DNA of 64,000 nucleotides, taken from the IMG/VR virus record IMGVR_UViG_3300009071_001738, positions 1 to 64,000 of that record; one strand, given 5' to 3'. The notes under the pieces are model-generated. The model saw only the letters and a list, made by a program, of their open reading frames with translations, searched no databases and had not been told where the DNA came from. Below are positions 35,828-44,354 of this stretch, one piece after another (position 1 is the stretch's first letter; every line of letters starts with the position of its first letter). The stretch comes from a virus. The position numbers and the translations under genes are program-made.

Positions 35828-36773
35828 GATATAAGCCAAATCCTTCTTCAATATCAACTTGGGGATCAAACCCAAAGTCTTGTTTTGCCGCGGTAATGTC
35901 TAATGCTCCACGACTTGGAAAATCATCATCTTTTTCATTGATCTTAATAGTACCTTTTCCAGCAATCTCAACTGCTAGTTCAGCGGCCGCTAATAAAGTC
36001 TTACTGTGGCTCTTGGTAATGTTATAGGTTTTATTTTCTGCTTCTTCGCTTAATCCGGCACTCGTAATACCTTGTGCGGCATCACCAACATATGTAAAAT
36101 CAAGTGTTTCGTGTTCACCATTGACAGTAAGCTCTCCGCCTCCCATTGCAGTTAACAGAAACTTACTAATAACTCTATCACTTAAATCAAGCGGACCATA
36201 AACTGCACTTGGTCTAATGATAGTATAATTTAGTCCATACTTTCTGTGATAGTCTTTGACCAATTGTTCACCAGCAAGTTTTAAAATACCGTATTCACCT
36301 TGTGGATTTAGTACTGCATCTTCAGTAACATTATCTTCAAAGTCTCCATATACCATACTAGAACTAATATAAACAATTCTTTCTACATTGTATTTGACAC
36401 AGTGTTTTAAAGTATTAAGCAATCCGCCAATCATTGTATTACCGCAGAACTGTGGACTTAGTCCAACAATCTTTTGTCTAGGAGGACAAGCCAAATGATA
36501 CAAAACTGTTGGTTTTACAAAGTTAAAACAAGATTCAAAATCGTTTGTTTCAATGTCTTTGTGTAGGTAATTTAAACTAACAAGATTAGGTGGCAGGTCG
36601 TGTACTAGTTTAAGTCTTTCACCAAATAGATATCCTAATTCTTTCATACTAATTGCATTGTTATAATTTGTTAGGTTGTCAACAATGGCTGTAGGGATAT
36701 TTTGACTAACAAGTTCTTGTACTATATTATGACCAATAAGTCCTAATCCGCCTGTTACTAATGCTCTGGTCAT
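35766..36773 (-). CDS. NAD-dependent epimerase/dehydratase (extended SDR)
   Basis: 335 residues. The Rossmann motif is ALVTGGLGLIGHNIVQEL at residues 4-21; the SSSMVYGD region near 135 and YGILK (Tyr/Lys catalytic pair) near 161 are intact. The family converts nucleotide-diphosphate sugars (epimerases, dehydratases). It overlaps the aminotransferase gene on one side and thyA by ATGA on the other. Together with the aminotransferase and SGNH protein it suggests an amino-sugar pathway. Confidence 0.88.
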   Translation of the reverse strand: MTRALVTGGLGLIGHNIVQELVSQNIPTAIVDNLTNYNNAISMKELGYLFGERLKLVHDLPPNLVSLNYLHKDIETNDFESCFNFVKPTVLYHLACPPRQKIVGLSPQFCGNTMIGGLLNTLKHCVKYNVERIVYISSSMVYGDFEDNVTEDAVLNPQGEYGILKLAGEQLVKDYHRKYGLNYTIIRPSAVYGPLDLSDRVISKFLLTAMGGGELTVNGEHETLDFTYVGDAAQGITSAGLSEEAENKTYNITKSHSKTLLAAAELAVEIAGKGTIKINEKDDDFPSRGALDITAAKQDFGFDPQVDIEEGFGLYHEWLSNSVYWNKAAISKFAK

Positions 36774-37600
36774 ACTGCCATCTCCGCTTTAATTGTTTCG
36801 TGACTTTGATAATTCTGCAAACGTATATCATCCATTGTAAAATGATCAATATGTCTTTTTTCTGGATTTAGCCAAAGTGTAGGTAAAGGCAACGGTTCTC
36901 TTGCAAGTTGTTCTTTAACTTGATTGACATGGTTAAGATATATATGTGCATCGCCTAATGTATGCACAAACTCGCCTACTTTTAGATTGCATACTTGGGC
37001 AATCATATGTGTGAGTAGACTATAACTTGCAATGTTAAATGGTACTCCAAGAAACATGTCGCAACTTCGTTGGTACATTTGACAACTTAATTTGTTGTCT
37101 GTGCTAACATAAAACTGAGCCATAATATGACATGGTGGTAATGCCATTAGATCTAGCTCGCCTACATTCCATGCACTTAGTATATGTCTACGTGAAAATG
37201 GATCTTGTTTAATACCTTCAATTAGTTTTTCAATTTGATCTGTTCCCCATTCACGCCATTGTACACCATACACTCTACCAAGGTCGCCTTTGTATTCCGC
37301 ATTAGGTAACCAGTAGTCTGCTTCTGCATTAGGAGACCAGATAGTTTTCTTGTTTTCATCTCTTGTTTTGTGTAATATTTCGGCTAGTCTACGTTCGTCG
37401 CCACTGCCTTCTAAGAACCAGAGCAACTCGCTAACTACACTTTTCCATGCAAGTTTCTTTGTAGTTACTGCTGGGAAACCTTTGTTTAGATCATAACGTT
37501 GTTGCATACCAAATAAACCAATGGTACCAACGCCGGTGCGATCTCTGCGTTCTTGTCCGTTTATTAGTACTTCTTTAATGGCGTTTAAATAATTTTTCAT
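36770..37600 (-). CDS. thyA: Thymidylate synthase
   Basis: 276 residues from the ATG at 37600, which fits the family start (KNYLNAIKEVLINGQERRDRTG). Catalytic Cys157 lies in LPPCHIMAQFYV; QRSCDMFLGVPFNIASYSLL is intact. Asn189 in PFNIASY marks a dUMP-using thymidylate synthase; the related dCMP hydroxymethylases carry Asp there. It converts dUMP to dTMP with methylene-THF, giving DHF for the adjacent DHFR, whose gene it overlaps by 26 nt. Confidence 0.95.
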   Translation of the reverse strand: MKNYLNAIKEVLINGQERRDRTGVGTIGLFGMQQRYDLNKGFPAVTTKKLAWKSVVSELLWFLEGSGDERRLAEILHKTRDENKKTIWSPNAEADYWLPNAEYKGDLGRVYGVQWREWGTDQIEKLIEGIKQDPFSRRHILSAWNVGELDLMALPPCHIMAQFYVSTDNKLSCQMYQRSCDMFLGVPFNIASYSLLTHMIAQVCNLKVGEFVHTLGDAHIYLNHVNQVKEQLAREPLPLPTLWLNPEKRHIDHFTMDDIRLQNYQSHETIKAEMAV

Positions 37601-38081
37601 AACGTATAAATGTCGCTTTTTGGTCTGGCCCTGATGAACTGCTTCTTGGAATAAAATCACGAGTTACTAAATTGTCAACATTGATTCTAACATCAGTTTT
37701 AAATTGACCTTGAATTTGAGTGATGTGTATTTGATCTAATATATTATGAACCTGCATGATTATTTTAGGTCCACCAATAACATATATTTTTTTATCTTGA
37801 TGTTTGAATTCTAAATCTAATATGGACTTCTCAAGGTTAGTTCCGTTAATTGGTAAAGCATGATCACCTAGTGTATCAGGGCGAGAAGTTACTACGTAAC
37901 AAGTTCGGTTTACCAATGGCTTGGGCATCTTCTTATCGTCCCAAGTCTTTCTTCCCATTACTACAACATTATTCATAGTGAGGTCTTTAAACTTTTGCAA
38001 GTCTTCTGGAACATACCAAGGCAATGTGCCTTTATATCCCATTCCTCCTCTTGAATCTACTGCTAGTAATGCTGATATCAT
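37575..38081 (-). CDS. folA: Dihydrofolate reductase
   Basis: 168 residues, normal DHFR length. Motifs: ISALLAVDSRGGMGYKGTLP at the N-terminus, the WYVPEDLQKFKDLT active-site helix with its acidic residue, and VVVMGRKTWDD for NADPH binding; IYVIGGPKI near residue 98 is the second cofactor loop. Regenerates THF consumed by the neighbouring thymidylate synthase. ATGA overlap with the upstream gene. Confidence 0.93.
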   Translation of the reverse strand: MISALLAVDSRGGMGYKGTLPWYVPEDLQKFKDLTMNNVVVMGRKTWDDKKMPKPLVNRTCYVVTSRPDTLGDHALPINGTNLEKSILDLEFKHQDKKIYVIGGPKIIMQVHNILDQIHITQIQGQFKTDVRINVDNLVTRDFIPRSSSSGPDQKATFIRYEKLFKRH

Positions 38082-38434
38082 GTAAGATCCTTTAATATTT
38101 TATCTGTTAATGGTTGCACACTATTTGCAACTGAGTCGAGATTAATATAAAAATCTACATCTCGTATAATATCTTCCATATCGGATAAACGAGTATTAAT
38201 TTGTAGCTCAATTTCATCAGGGTGTAGCTGACCTTCGTCAAGCAATTCCTGAATATCAATTCTTACTACAGACCCGTCTTTAAGATTAACGTCTAACGAC
38301 TCCAAACAAGTGATTGGAACTTGAGCTTTATCAACATCGTTTAGTATTCGTTCCCACTTGTCTTTCTTGGTAATCTTAAGCCGTTTGCTTTTTGGTCCTC
38401 GTCGTCTTTTTGCGGGTTGTGGTACTTTTGACAT
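38078..38434 (-). CDS. Conserved phage protein, basic N-terminus
   Basis: 118 residues. A very basic N-terminus (KRRRGPKSKRLKITKKDKWE) leads into a folded region with PITCLESLDVNLKDGS and an acidic C-terminal half. The WERILNDVDKAQVPI region is like a small protein found in T4-like marine phages. It might bind nucleic acid through the basic tail. Overlaps the next upstream gene by about 60 nt. Confidence 0.6.
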   Translation of the reverse strand: MSKVPQPAKRRRGPKSKRLKITKKDKWERILNDVDKAQVPITCLESLDVNLKDGSVVRIDIQELLDEGQLHPDEIELQINTRLSDMEDIIRDVDFYINLDSVANSVQPLTDKILKDLT

Positions 38435-39068
38435 TTGGATTGAGCCCTTTAGCTTCTTCTTTTAATCGCTTTGCTTCAGCCATTAATCCCTTTGCATTGG
38501 TTTCATGAGCTTTGGCTTGTTCCAGTAAATTAGTTGCGATTGCCTCATTGGATAATACTCCACCATCCGGTGCATTAATTACTGGCGGTGCAACTGTCTC
38601 CATAGGTGCTGGCGGTTCACCAACATCTCTTCCTCTATTATAAGCCCTTGCATGATTAGCGGCCATACCTTGATTTTCATCTAGTGCTTTGGCCTTTTGT
38701 GCGGCTTCATTACCAGCTTTAATATCTGCTAGTAATGTATTAACCTCATCTAATCTTTGCTTGGTTGAAACATTAGGAGTCAACAATACCTGATTAGTTG
38801 GTACCTTTTTAATACGATGTTCGTTGTGTAGAACATCTAGTAAATTTCTATTGTCCGACATAGTTGTACGATGAAGTACATCAGCTAGATCTGGAGTGGC
38901 TTGAGCCGGCTCGCTATCAACTGCTTTAATTAATTCATCGTGTACTTGTGCTGGTAAATCATCAGTATATACAACGAGAGCCATATGTGCTTCATCTGGT
39001 ACTTGTCTAAATGCGACTACACATTTACGTTGATTATGCTGAGCTACGTGTTTTGTAAAACCTGCCAT
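38376..39068 (-). CDS. Conserved phage protein with coiled coil and Lys/Arg-rich tail
   Basis: 230 residues, SD AGGAG well placed. The globular N-terminus (MAGFTKHVAQHNQRKCVVAF) is followed by a long helical stretch (residues about 105-215) and a Thr/Lys/Arg tail (STTTRKKTTRTKKQTA). Appears conserved in marine T4-like phages, function unknown; a DNA-associated or assembly role is only a guess. Confidence 0.6.
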   Translation of the reverse strand: MAGFTKHVAQHNQRKCVVAFRQVPDEAHMALVVYTDDLPAQVHDELIKAVDSEPAQATPDLADVLHRTTMSDNRNLLDVLHNEHRIKKVPTNQVLLTPNVSTKQRLDEVNTLLADIKAGNEAAQKAKALDENQGMAANHARAYNRGRDVGEPPAPMETVAPPVINAPDGGVLSNEAIATNLLEQAKAHETNAKGLMAEAKRLKEEAKGLNPNVKSTTTRKKTTRTKKQTA

Positions 39069-39070
39069 TT

Positions 39071-39427
39071 TTATTCTCCTGCTGGCTCCTCATCGTCACC
39101 ACTTAATTCACTAGCGATATTATCGCCTTCTGCTGGTGCGTCTGAGATAGAACCTTCTGATTGTGTACCTTCTGTCTTAGGAGCTTCTCTGGTGATTGCT
39201 CCGCTGGTTTCCAGAAAGTTAAGTAAACGGTCATGAAGTCCGCCTACATTTGCCATTTCATCGGCACGAAAACCACCGCGTCTGGCAATAACTTGGATAG
39301 TTTGCAACATTAACAATAAGTCACTAACGCCTAATCCTGCGGCACTTGGTGTGTCGCCTGGGGGAGTTGGCTCAGTACTTACTGGCTCTGGTGCTTCAAC
39401 TACTTCGTTTTCTACTTCATCACTCAT
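39071..39427 (-). CDS. Acidic conserved phage protein
   Basis: 118 residues; SD AAGGAG upstream of the ATG. Disordered, Glu/Pro-rich ends flank a compact helical core (GVSDLLLMLQTIQVIARRGG and NVGGLHDRLLNFLETSGAI). The core is conserved in marine myoviruses as I remember them, without assigned function. Upstream, 39428-39505 is a short AT-rich gap with no clear promoter box. Confidence 0.6.
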   Translation of the reverse strand: MSDEVENEVVEAPEPVSTEPTPPGDTPSAAGLGVSDLLLMLQTIQVIARRGGFRADEMANVGGLHDRLLNFLETSGAITREAPKTEGTQSEGSISDAPAEGDNIASELSGDDEEPAGE

Positions 39428-39505
39428 AGTTTTTAGTCTCCTTTAATTGAATAAACTACTCTGTTATTTAACGTGTATTTGTACTGTATCCAAATATTAT
39501 TTCGG

Positions 39506-39802
39506 TTAGTACGTAATTTTTGAACTATTGAACGTATCCATCAATAAAGCAAAGTAACTGGCTTCGCTATTTTCTTCAAATCCTGCTATATGTGTCATCT
39601 CTCTTGATCCAATATTTTGCATATCTTTTTGTGCAAAAGGTCCAACATAGAAACGACTATTTAAGTTTTCATAAATCCAATCTGTAACATCTTTTTCATG
39701 TACATAAAGATTGAATGTTACACTGTCAAAATGCGGTGGAAGATGATATAAACGTCTGAGACCTTGTACTTCAATAGCATTTGGCTCATTAAACTTTAGC
39801 AT
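39506..39802 (-). CDS. Conserved phage protein, unknown function
   Basis: 98 residues from the ATG at 39802, preferred because AAGGAAG lies 6-12 nt upstream; an in-frame ATG 18 nt earlier lacks this. The protein is soluble, with FYVGPFAQKDMQNIGSREMT and FEENSEASYFALLMD. No family recognised. Overlaps the upstream gene by 14 nt. Confidence 0.55.
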   Translation of the reverse strand: MLKFNEPNAIEVQGLRRLYHLPPHFDSVTFNLYVHEKDVTDWIYENLNSRFYVGPFAQKDMQNIGSREMTHIAGFEENSEASYFALLMDTFNSSKITY

Positions 39803-40103
39803 CTTTTTCTTCCTTATCACTGACGTCGTCTACTACACGAACAATTTTAATAGGCTGTTGATCGTCATTGTGAATCTGATCAATTTTAGTTTCAAGTTCT
39901 TTGTTTGCAGTAACTATGAACTCATTCATTAACTCGGGCCTGTCCATTGCTATTGCAATTTCAACACTACGACTTAGATCAGAAAGTACCCATTCAAGTC
40001 TTTTAATTCGTTCGATGGCACTCTCTAAATCTTCAGGAATATTGGCCCACTTGGGGCCAATATCAATTTCTTCTTTTGTTGTTTCTGGATCCATTGCTGT
40101 CAT
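39789..40103 (-). CDS. Hypothetical phage protein, helical
   Basis: 104 residues, ATGA overlap with the hydrolase gene. Acidic, with one long helix (ESAIERIKRLEWVLSDLSRS) resembling a coiled coil, and an acidic C-terminal tail. Function unknown. Confidence 0.55.
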   Translation of the reverse strand: MTAMDPETTKEEIDIGPKWANIPEDLESAIERIKRLEWVLSDLSRSVEIAIAMDRPELMNEFIVTANKELETKIDQIHNDDQQPIKIVRVVDDVSDKEEKDAKV

Positions 40104-40957
40104 TTCATAAACCTATCAATAAATTTAAAAGTTTCGTCTTGGCTTTTTGCAGTTACATCTTCGTTGTATGTATAAACTTGATGTCCGTAGTAAGTGTTTT
40201 TGCTAAAACCATTTAGTTGTTGGCAATCCCAACAGTGAGTTGCATCATACTCAATAAACTTGCTCTCAGGCAACTTCTTTGTGATACTACTATATAACCA
40301 ACTGCTACATCCTTCGCCAACTTCAACGTCATCACTTCCAGACATCCAAAGTACCGGACGTTTAATACTGCTATCAAGATAAGTTTGGCTTGGGTAAGCA
40401 CAACCTGCATACAAACTTACATGAGCTCTTGGAGTAGCAAGACCCTGCTTTTCGGCTTTGTCAATAACATGACCATCAATTGCCGCGGCACCAATCTGTC
40501 CACCTAGGCTGGTTCCAATGGTAAAGATTTGATTTTTGTTTACACCTGGCACTTCAGCAAGAGCCTGCACACCGTTGTATACATCACGTACTAAACGATC
40601 ATGTGATAGATGTTTATTCTTACCACAGTTCCAAGGACGGCTTGCACTACGACCTTCGTTGTAATCAGTAACGGCAACTACGTAACCTTGCTCCAATAAC
40701 GGATCAATCCAGTTACGTTTAATGTCTGTTGAATTAAAATGTTGTACACCAGTACAACTAGGAAGAAACAATACTGCTCCACCGTTAAAATTAGCAGGCT
40801 TGAAAATCCTGTTTCCAATTCCATATGCCTGTGAACTCTTATAACTAAGGTCCTTGTGAGTACCTTCATAAACGGTACTAAGTGTAGCTGAATTACATGC
40901 TGAAGTTCCAGCTAGTAAACCAGCTACTGCAATTAATTTTAAGGTTTTCGTAATCAC
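40100..40957 (-). CDS. Exported alpha/beta hydrolase (dienelactone-hydrolase-like), possible lipoprotein
   Basis: 285 residues from a GTG at 40957, chosen because GGAG (40964-40967) is 6 nt upstream. A signal peptide (KTLKLIAVAGLLAGTSAC) ends in a lipobox-like stretch with Cys21. The catalytic triad is visible: Ser150 in TIGTSLGGQIG, Asp209/210 in SGSDDVEVG, and His241 in DATHCWDCQ. It probably acts in the periplasm or on the envelope. An exported esterase-type enzyme is uncommon in a T4-like phage and may be host-derived. A TTGACT-N17-TATACT promoter lies just upstream. Confidence 0.75.
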   Translation of the reverse strand: MITKTLKLIAVAGLLAGTSACNSATLSTVYEGTHKDLSYKSSQAYGIGNRIFKPANFNGGAVLFLPSCTGVQHFNSTDIKRNWIDPLLEQGYVVAVTDYNEGRSASRPWNCGKNKHLSHDRLVRDVYNGVQALAEVPGVNKNQIFTIGTSLGGQIGAAAIDGHVIDKAEKQGLATPRAHVSLYAGCAYPSQTYLDSSIKRPVLWMSGSDDVEVGEGCSSWLYSSITKKLPESKFIEYDATHCWDCQQLNGFSKNTYYGHQVYTYNEDVTAKSQDETFKFIDRFMK

Positions 40958-40986
40958 GAGCTTCTCCAATTCCTTATTATACTTGT

Positions 40987-41015
40987 AGTATACGATAGTT
41001 CTTAAGAAAAGTCAA
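40987..41015 (-). promoter_or_regulatory. Sigma70-like promoter for the exported hydrolase
   Basis: On the minus strand: TTGACT (41015-41010), 17-bp spacer, TATACT (40992-40987). It is followed by the shared leader AATAAGGAATT before the SD. Confidence 0.75.
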
Positions 41016-41020
41016 CCGTT

Positions 41021-42292
41021 TTATGCCGCTTGTTTACTAACTTCTTTTTCGTAACTAGCCCAAATACCAAATGGTGGTTGTACATCTTCGTTGCCTTTGA
41101 TAATGAATACTGTATCACAATAGTGTTCATCACCCCAACTATCCCATGGCATACCATCTGTAAACATAATGAATTTTTTGGGTTCAATCCCTTGTTCTTT
41201 CATATATTCCCAGTTACACATAAAGTCGGTACCACCACCACCTTGTGGCTCATATTCAGTAATATCTCTCATATTGTCGCTTGTAAACATCTGCTCATTG
41301 TATACGGCAGTATCAAAACTCCAAATACGAATATTGTATTCTGTGTACTGTTCCATAATACCTTGTACCTCACTTAGGAAGGCACTCGCATCTTCTACTC
41401 CAATTGACCCACTCATATCAAAAGCAATACAAACATCAATCTGCTCTCCAGGAATCATACCTGGCATAATTGCATCGTTGTGCCAACCCTTACGGCTGAT
41501 TCTCGAGAATGAAAAATCATTGCGGATAACACTCTGTATCTGTTGCTCAATGAGATCCTGCCAACGGATAACTGGCTTAGTCATATTTTGAATAAGTCGT
41601 TTAACACCACTAGGCAAATCACCAGCATCTACAGTTTCAGCCGCATTAAGAACAGCCTCTTTAATGTCATCACGTATCTGTCTACGTTCAGCATCTGACA
41701 TTGTAGGACGACCTTTGCCATCCTTTGAATCAGTTTCAGAACCCATACCATCATCACCATCAAGGTGTTCGTCAAGTACCTGCTGAAGTAATTCGCTTAG
41801 TTGCTCTTCAGATGAGTTTTCAATAAGGTCATCATATACACCTTCACATGCCCAACCAACGTATTTGTGAGCAAACAAAATTGGCACCACAGTAATACGT
41901 TCACCAACTTTTTGTTCTAATAGATCTGAGTTCACACAATAGTCAGCGGCAATATTCCATATCTTAGGATCACGGTCAATACGTCTACCACAGTGATCAT
42001 ATACCGCATGTAATACTTCGTGTCCTACTAAGAACTCTAGCTGACGCAACGGAAGTGAATTAACAAAAGCGGAATTATAATAAAAACGACGGCCATCTGT
42101 TGCCGCTGTCGGGCACCAATCGTCTGCATTAATCAAATCCATTCTAGTAGCAATGTTACCAAAGAATGGTGCCTTAAGCAACAAACCAACACGAGCAGTA
42201 ATCAGCATCTCTCTGGCTTTATTATCTGCAACAGGATCTGTAACAGTTTTTTCTTTAGATTTTTCTGCTAATGTTGAACTTGCCTGAGACAT
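41021..42292 (-). CDS. VWA-like metallopeptidase-type protein (DUF2201-like)
   Basis: 423 residues. The N-terminal half has a zinc-peptidase motif HEVLHAVYDHCGRR (His91, Glu92, His95) and the C-terminal half a VWA-like fold with a MIDAS-type DMSGSIG near residue 292. A low-complexity acidic linker lies between. DUF2201-type proteins pair with MoxR ATPases, and the moxR-like gene is the next one upstream. The pair probably forms an AAA+/VWA remodelling or metal-insertion system. It has its own consensus promoter. Confidence 0.82.
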   Translation of the reverse strand: MSQASSTLAEKSKEKTVTDPVADNKAREMLITARVGLLLKAPFFGNIATRMDLINADDWCPTAATDGRRFYYNSAFVNSLPLRQLEFLVGHEVLHAVYDHCGRRIDRDPKIWNIAADYCVNSDLLEQKVGERITVVPILFAHKYVGWACEGVYDDLIENSSEEQLSELLQQVLDEHLDGDDGMGSETDSKDGKGRPTMSDAERRQIRDDIKEAVLNAAETVDAGDLPSGVKRLIQNMTKPVIRWQDLIEQQIQSVIRNDFSFSRISRKGWHNDAIMPGMIPGEQIDVCIAFDMSGSIGVEDASAFLSEVQGIMEQYTEYNIRIWSFDTAVYNEQMFTSDNMRDITEYEPQGGGGTDFMCNWEYMKEQGIEPKKFIMFTDGMPWDSWGDEHYCDTVFIIKGNEDVQPPFGIWASYEKEVSKQAA

Positions 42293-42323
42293 AAAAAACT
42301 CCTAATTCCTAATTGTTATATAC

Positions 42324-42352
42324 ATTATATAACATCTTTTACCAAATGTCAA
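42324..42352 (-). promoter_or_regulatory. Consensus sigma70 promoter for the VWA-peptidase gene
   Basis: Perfect on the minus strand: TTGACA (42352-42347), 17-bp spacer, TATAAT (42329-42324). The leader contains AATTAGGAATTAGGAG before the ATG at 42292. Confidence 0.88.
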
Positions 42353-42383
42353 CCAAAAAGTGTCGATATCAACGGTAATAAAG

Positions 42384-42413
42384 TGGGGGTCTTACGGATA
42401 AAACCTGCCCCCA
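42384..42413 (-). terminator. Possible weak terminator after the MoxR gene
   Basis: Inverted repeat TGGGGG / CCCCCA with an 18-nt loop, just after the moxR-like stop, followed on the minus strand by ACTTTATT. The GC-rich stem is strong but the U-tract is poor. Confidence 0.4.
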
Positions 42414-42436
42414 TACCGCCCGTGACAGCGATTCAG

Positions 42437-43546
42437 TTAGTTTTTGGCACTCGCATTCGTTATGTACTTGCCATAACTTTCGTGGAACTCGTTAAAGTTC
42501 TTGAGCTTTCCAGGAATTAACGGAAGGTTGTAAGTAGCCAACGAAACCTTTGCACCCATAACAACCAACTCAGTAGTGAAGTTGTCCATCATAAAGCGAA
42601 GGAAGTTATCAGCCATTTTGTGCCACTCAGTCATATCTGTTTTGGTCTCAGGCTTCTTAAACTGCTCTTGCAGTTCGTAGCACATTCCAGTAACCAAAGC
42701 ATACATTGCTGAAACTTCAGTAACCTTCATTGTTTTAACCTTGCCAGAAAGAATATCTTCTGGGTTAGGCATATCTTTAGCAACCTTACGGTGAGCCATG
42801 AACCTAATAGCGAGTCCTTCACCAATAGTACCAGATGCTAAGTCAGCAAGTTCGTCAACACCAATATCTTCGTCTTCAAGAAGATCTGACATAAAAGTCC
42901 AGGTACGTGGTGTAGCAAAAGCTCTGCTTGGGCTCTTAGGATCAAAATCAAACAAGTCTGATTTAGCAAAAGACAAGTAACCAACCACATCTTTGTGGAT
43001 CTTCTTGTTTACTGCCCACTCCAACCAGCTTTCAAATTCTGGACGGACTTCAAGGTGTACAAAACGATTAGCAAGTGGGCTAGGCATTCTGTAAGTAACA
43101 CCTTTATCACTTTCACGGTTACCTGCGGCAACAATCACAACGTTGTCGGGCAATTTGTACTTGCCAATTCGTCTGTTAAGAATTAGCTGATAACCAGCGG
43201 CTTGTACAGCCGGTGCGGCACTGTTCATTTCGTCTAAGAACAAAGTAACCATTGGGTACTCAGCGGCCATCTCTTCAGTAGGAAGATCAATTGGCGGTGC
43301 CCAATCCATTACACCAAGTTCTTTGTTGAAGTATGGAATACCTCGAATATCTGTAGGATCCATTTGACCTAAACGAAGATCAATCATAAACCCACCAAGT
43401 TCGGTAGTAAGGTCATTAACAACCTCAGATTTGCCAACACCCGGAGGTCCCCATAAAAATACAGGACGTTGTTTTTTAAAGCAACGAAGTAAACGAGTCT
43501 TTGCGTCTCGTACAGTAACAGTTCTTTCAGTAGTAATAGTAGTCAT
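42437..43546 (-). CDS. MoxR-type AAA+ ATPase
   Basis: 369 residues. Walker A GPPGVGKS at residues 33-40, Walker B TLFLDEMNSA near 97, and a sensor-like VAAGNRESDKGVTYRMPSPL near 150 with the MoxR lid residues. MoxR enzymes remodel or activate partner complexes with VWA proteins. The VWA-peptidase gene follows directly, separated by the promoter and hairpin region 42293-42436. Full-length. Confidence 0.88.
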   Translation of the reverse strand: MTTITTERTVTVRDAKTRLLRCFKKQRPVFLWGPPGVGKSEVVNDLTTELGGFMIDLRLGQMDPTDIRGIPYFNKELGVMDWAPPIDLPTEEMAAEYPMVTLFLDEMNSAAPAVQAAGYQLILNRRIGKYKLPDNVVIVAAGNRESDKGVTYRMPSPLANRFVHLEVRPEFESWLEWAVNKKIHKDVVGYLSFAKSDLFDFDPKSPSRAFATPRTWTFMSDLLEDEDIGVDELADLASGTIGEGLAIRFMAHRKVAKDMPNPEDILSGKVKTMKVTEVSAMYALVTGMCYELQEQFKKPETKTDMTEWHKMADNFLRFMMDNFTTELVVMGAKVSLATYNLPLIPGKLKNFNEFHESYGKYITNASAKN

Positions 43547-43599
43547 AGCGTCACGGGCCTTTCTATCTGTTAATAGCTAATTTTTTAGCTTATATATAC

Positions 43600-43628
43600 A
43601 TAGTACACGATAAAATGTAATATGTCAA
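43600..43628 (-). promoter_or_regulatory. Sigma70-like promoter for the MoxR gene
   Basis: On the minus strand: TTGACA (43628-43623), 17-bp spacer, TACTAT (43605-43600, 4 of 6), in a GGTTGACA context. Confidence 0.6.
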
Positions 43629-43675
43629 CCATTTTCTTGCCAAAATATCAAATTAATTTAGTCAACAAGTGGATT

Positions 43676-43924
43676 TTAATCCTTGTGTGTGTACATGTAT
43701 TGCTTGGGATTAAGAGTAGCACAGGGGTGCTTTTTTGCTGTGTTAGTATAAACTGCTACAAATTCCTCCTCGCTGGGGTGGTAAGGCAGTTGCATACTAG
43801 CATAATCTCCCATTTTTGCTTGTAACGCTAGGGCGTCCTCTTGCACACTTGCAGGAACGTTAGGGTTAATGGTAATCTCGCCTAGGAACAGAAAAAGTTG
43901 TTGTTGTGTGGTGTATGTAGACAT
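43676..43924 (-). CDS. Small conserved phage protein
   Basis: 82 residues with its own promoter upstream. Contains SVQEDALALQAKMGDYASMQ and LPYHPSEEEFVAVYTN. No known domain; likely an early phage protein. An opposite-strand ORF at 43622-43825 is a shadow. Confidence 0.55.
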   Translation of the reverse strand: MSTYTTQQQLFLFLGEITINPNVPASVQEDALALQAKMGDYASMQLPYHPSEEEFVAVYTNTAKKHPCATLNPKQYMYTHKD

Positions 43925-43959
43925 TTTAATAATTACCTCAAGTTGTTTAACTATAACTT

Positions 43960-43989
43960 ATTATAACACTAAAAGGTCCTTAGGGTCAA
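43960..43989 (-). promoter_or_regulatory. Sigma70-like promoter
   Basis: On the minus strand: TTGACC (43989-43984), 18-bp spacer, TATAAT (43965-43960), directly before the gene ending at 43676. Confidence 0.7.
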
Positions 43990-43994
43990 CCTTT

Positions 43995-44150
43995 TTATGC
44001 TCGGATTGCAACAAAATTATCGGCACTATATCCTGTGTATCTACTAGCACCACCAAACTTCATGTACACCTGATTAATAGCATCTTGTTCGCTAATTGCA
44101 CGAACTAAATTAATATGTTTGGTGCCAGCATAAACATTATAATAATACAT
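43995..44150 (-). CDS. Small phage protein (51 residues)
   Basis: ATG at 44150 with SD AGAGGA 8 nt upstream, stop at 43995. Starts MYYYNVYAGTKHINLVRAIS, then EQDAINQVYMKFGGAS and a YTGYSADNFVAIRA end; reads like a small folded protein acting on sequence-composition signals shared with its neighbours. Fills an otherwise unexplained gap of about 250 nt. Function unknown. Confidence 0.6.
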   Translation of the reverse strand: MYYYNVYAGTKHINLVRAISEQDAINQVYMKFGGASRYTGYSADNFVAIRA

Positions 44151-44179
44151 GTCAAATCCTCTATTTGTGTTCGTTGATG

Positions 44180-44353
44180 TTAGTTGATGGCCGCGTCAAT
44201 TACAACAGCTCGTTTGTCATCAATATCGTGAAATTCCAACCATTCGCCAGTTAGAGGTTCACGAAACGTTTCACCGCATGAGTACGTCTCAATGAATACT
44301 TCGGCCAAGGGATTGGCACCCTGAAGAAAATCAATCAGCTCGTATACAGTCAT
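44180..44353 (-). CDS. Small conserved phage protein
   Basis: 57 residues from the ATG at 44353, preceded by GGAGG. Begins MTVYELIDFLQGANPLAEVF and ends KRAVVIDAAIN. A longer ORF start upstream lacks an SD and overlaps the neighbour. Unknown function. Confidence 0.6.
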   Translation of the reverse strand: MTVYELIDFLQGANPLAEVFIETYSCGETFREPLTGEWLEFHDIDDKRAVVIDAAIN

Positions 44354-44354
44354 T

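Noticed and set aside
36770-37600. dCMP hydroxymethylase instead of thymidylate synthase
   Set aside because: The discriminating residue in PFNIASY is Asn (Asn189), as in true thymidylate synthases; hydroxymethylases have Asp.
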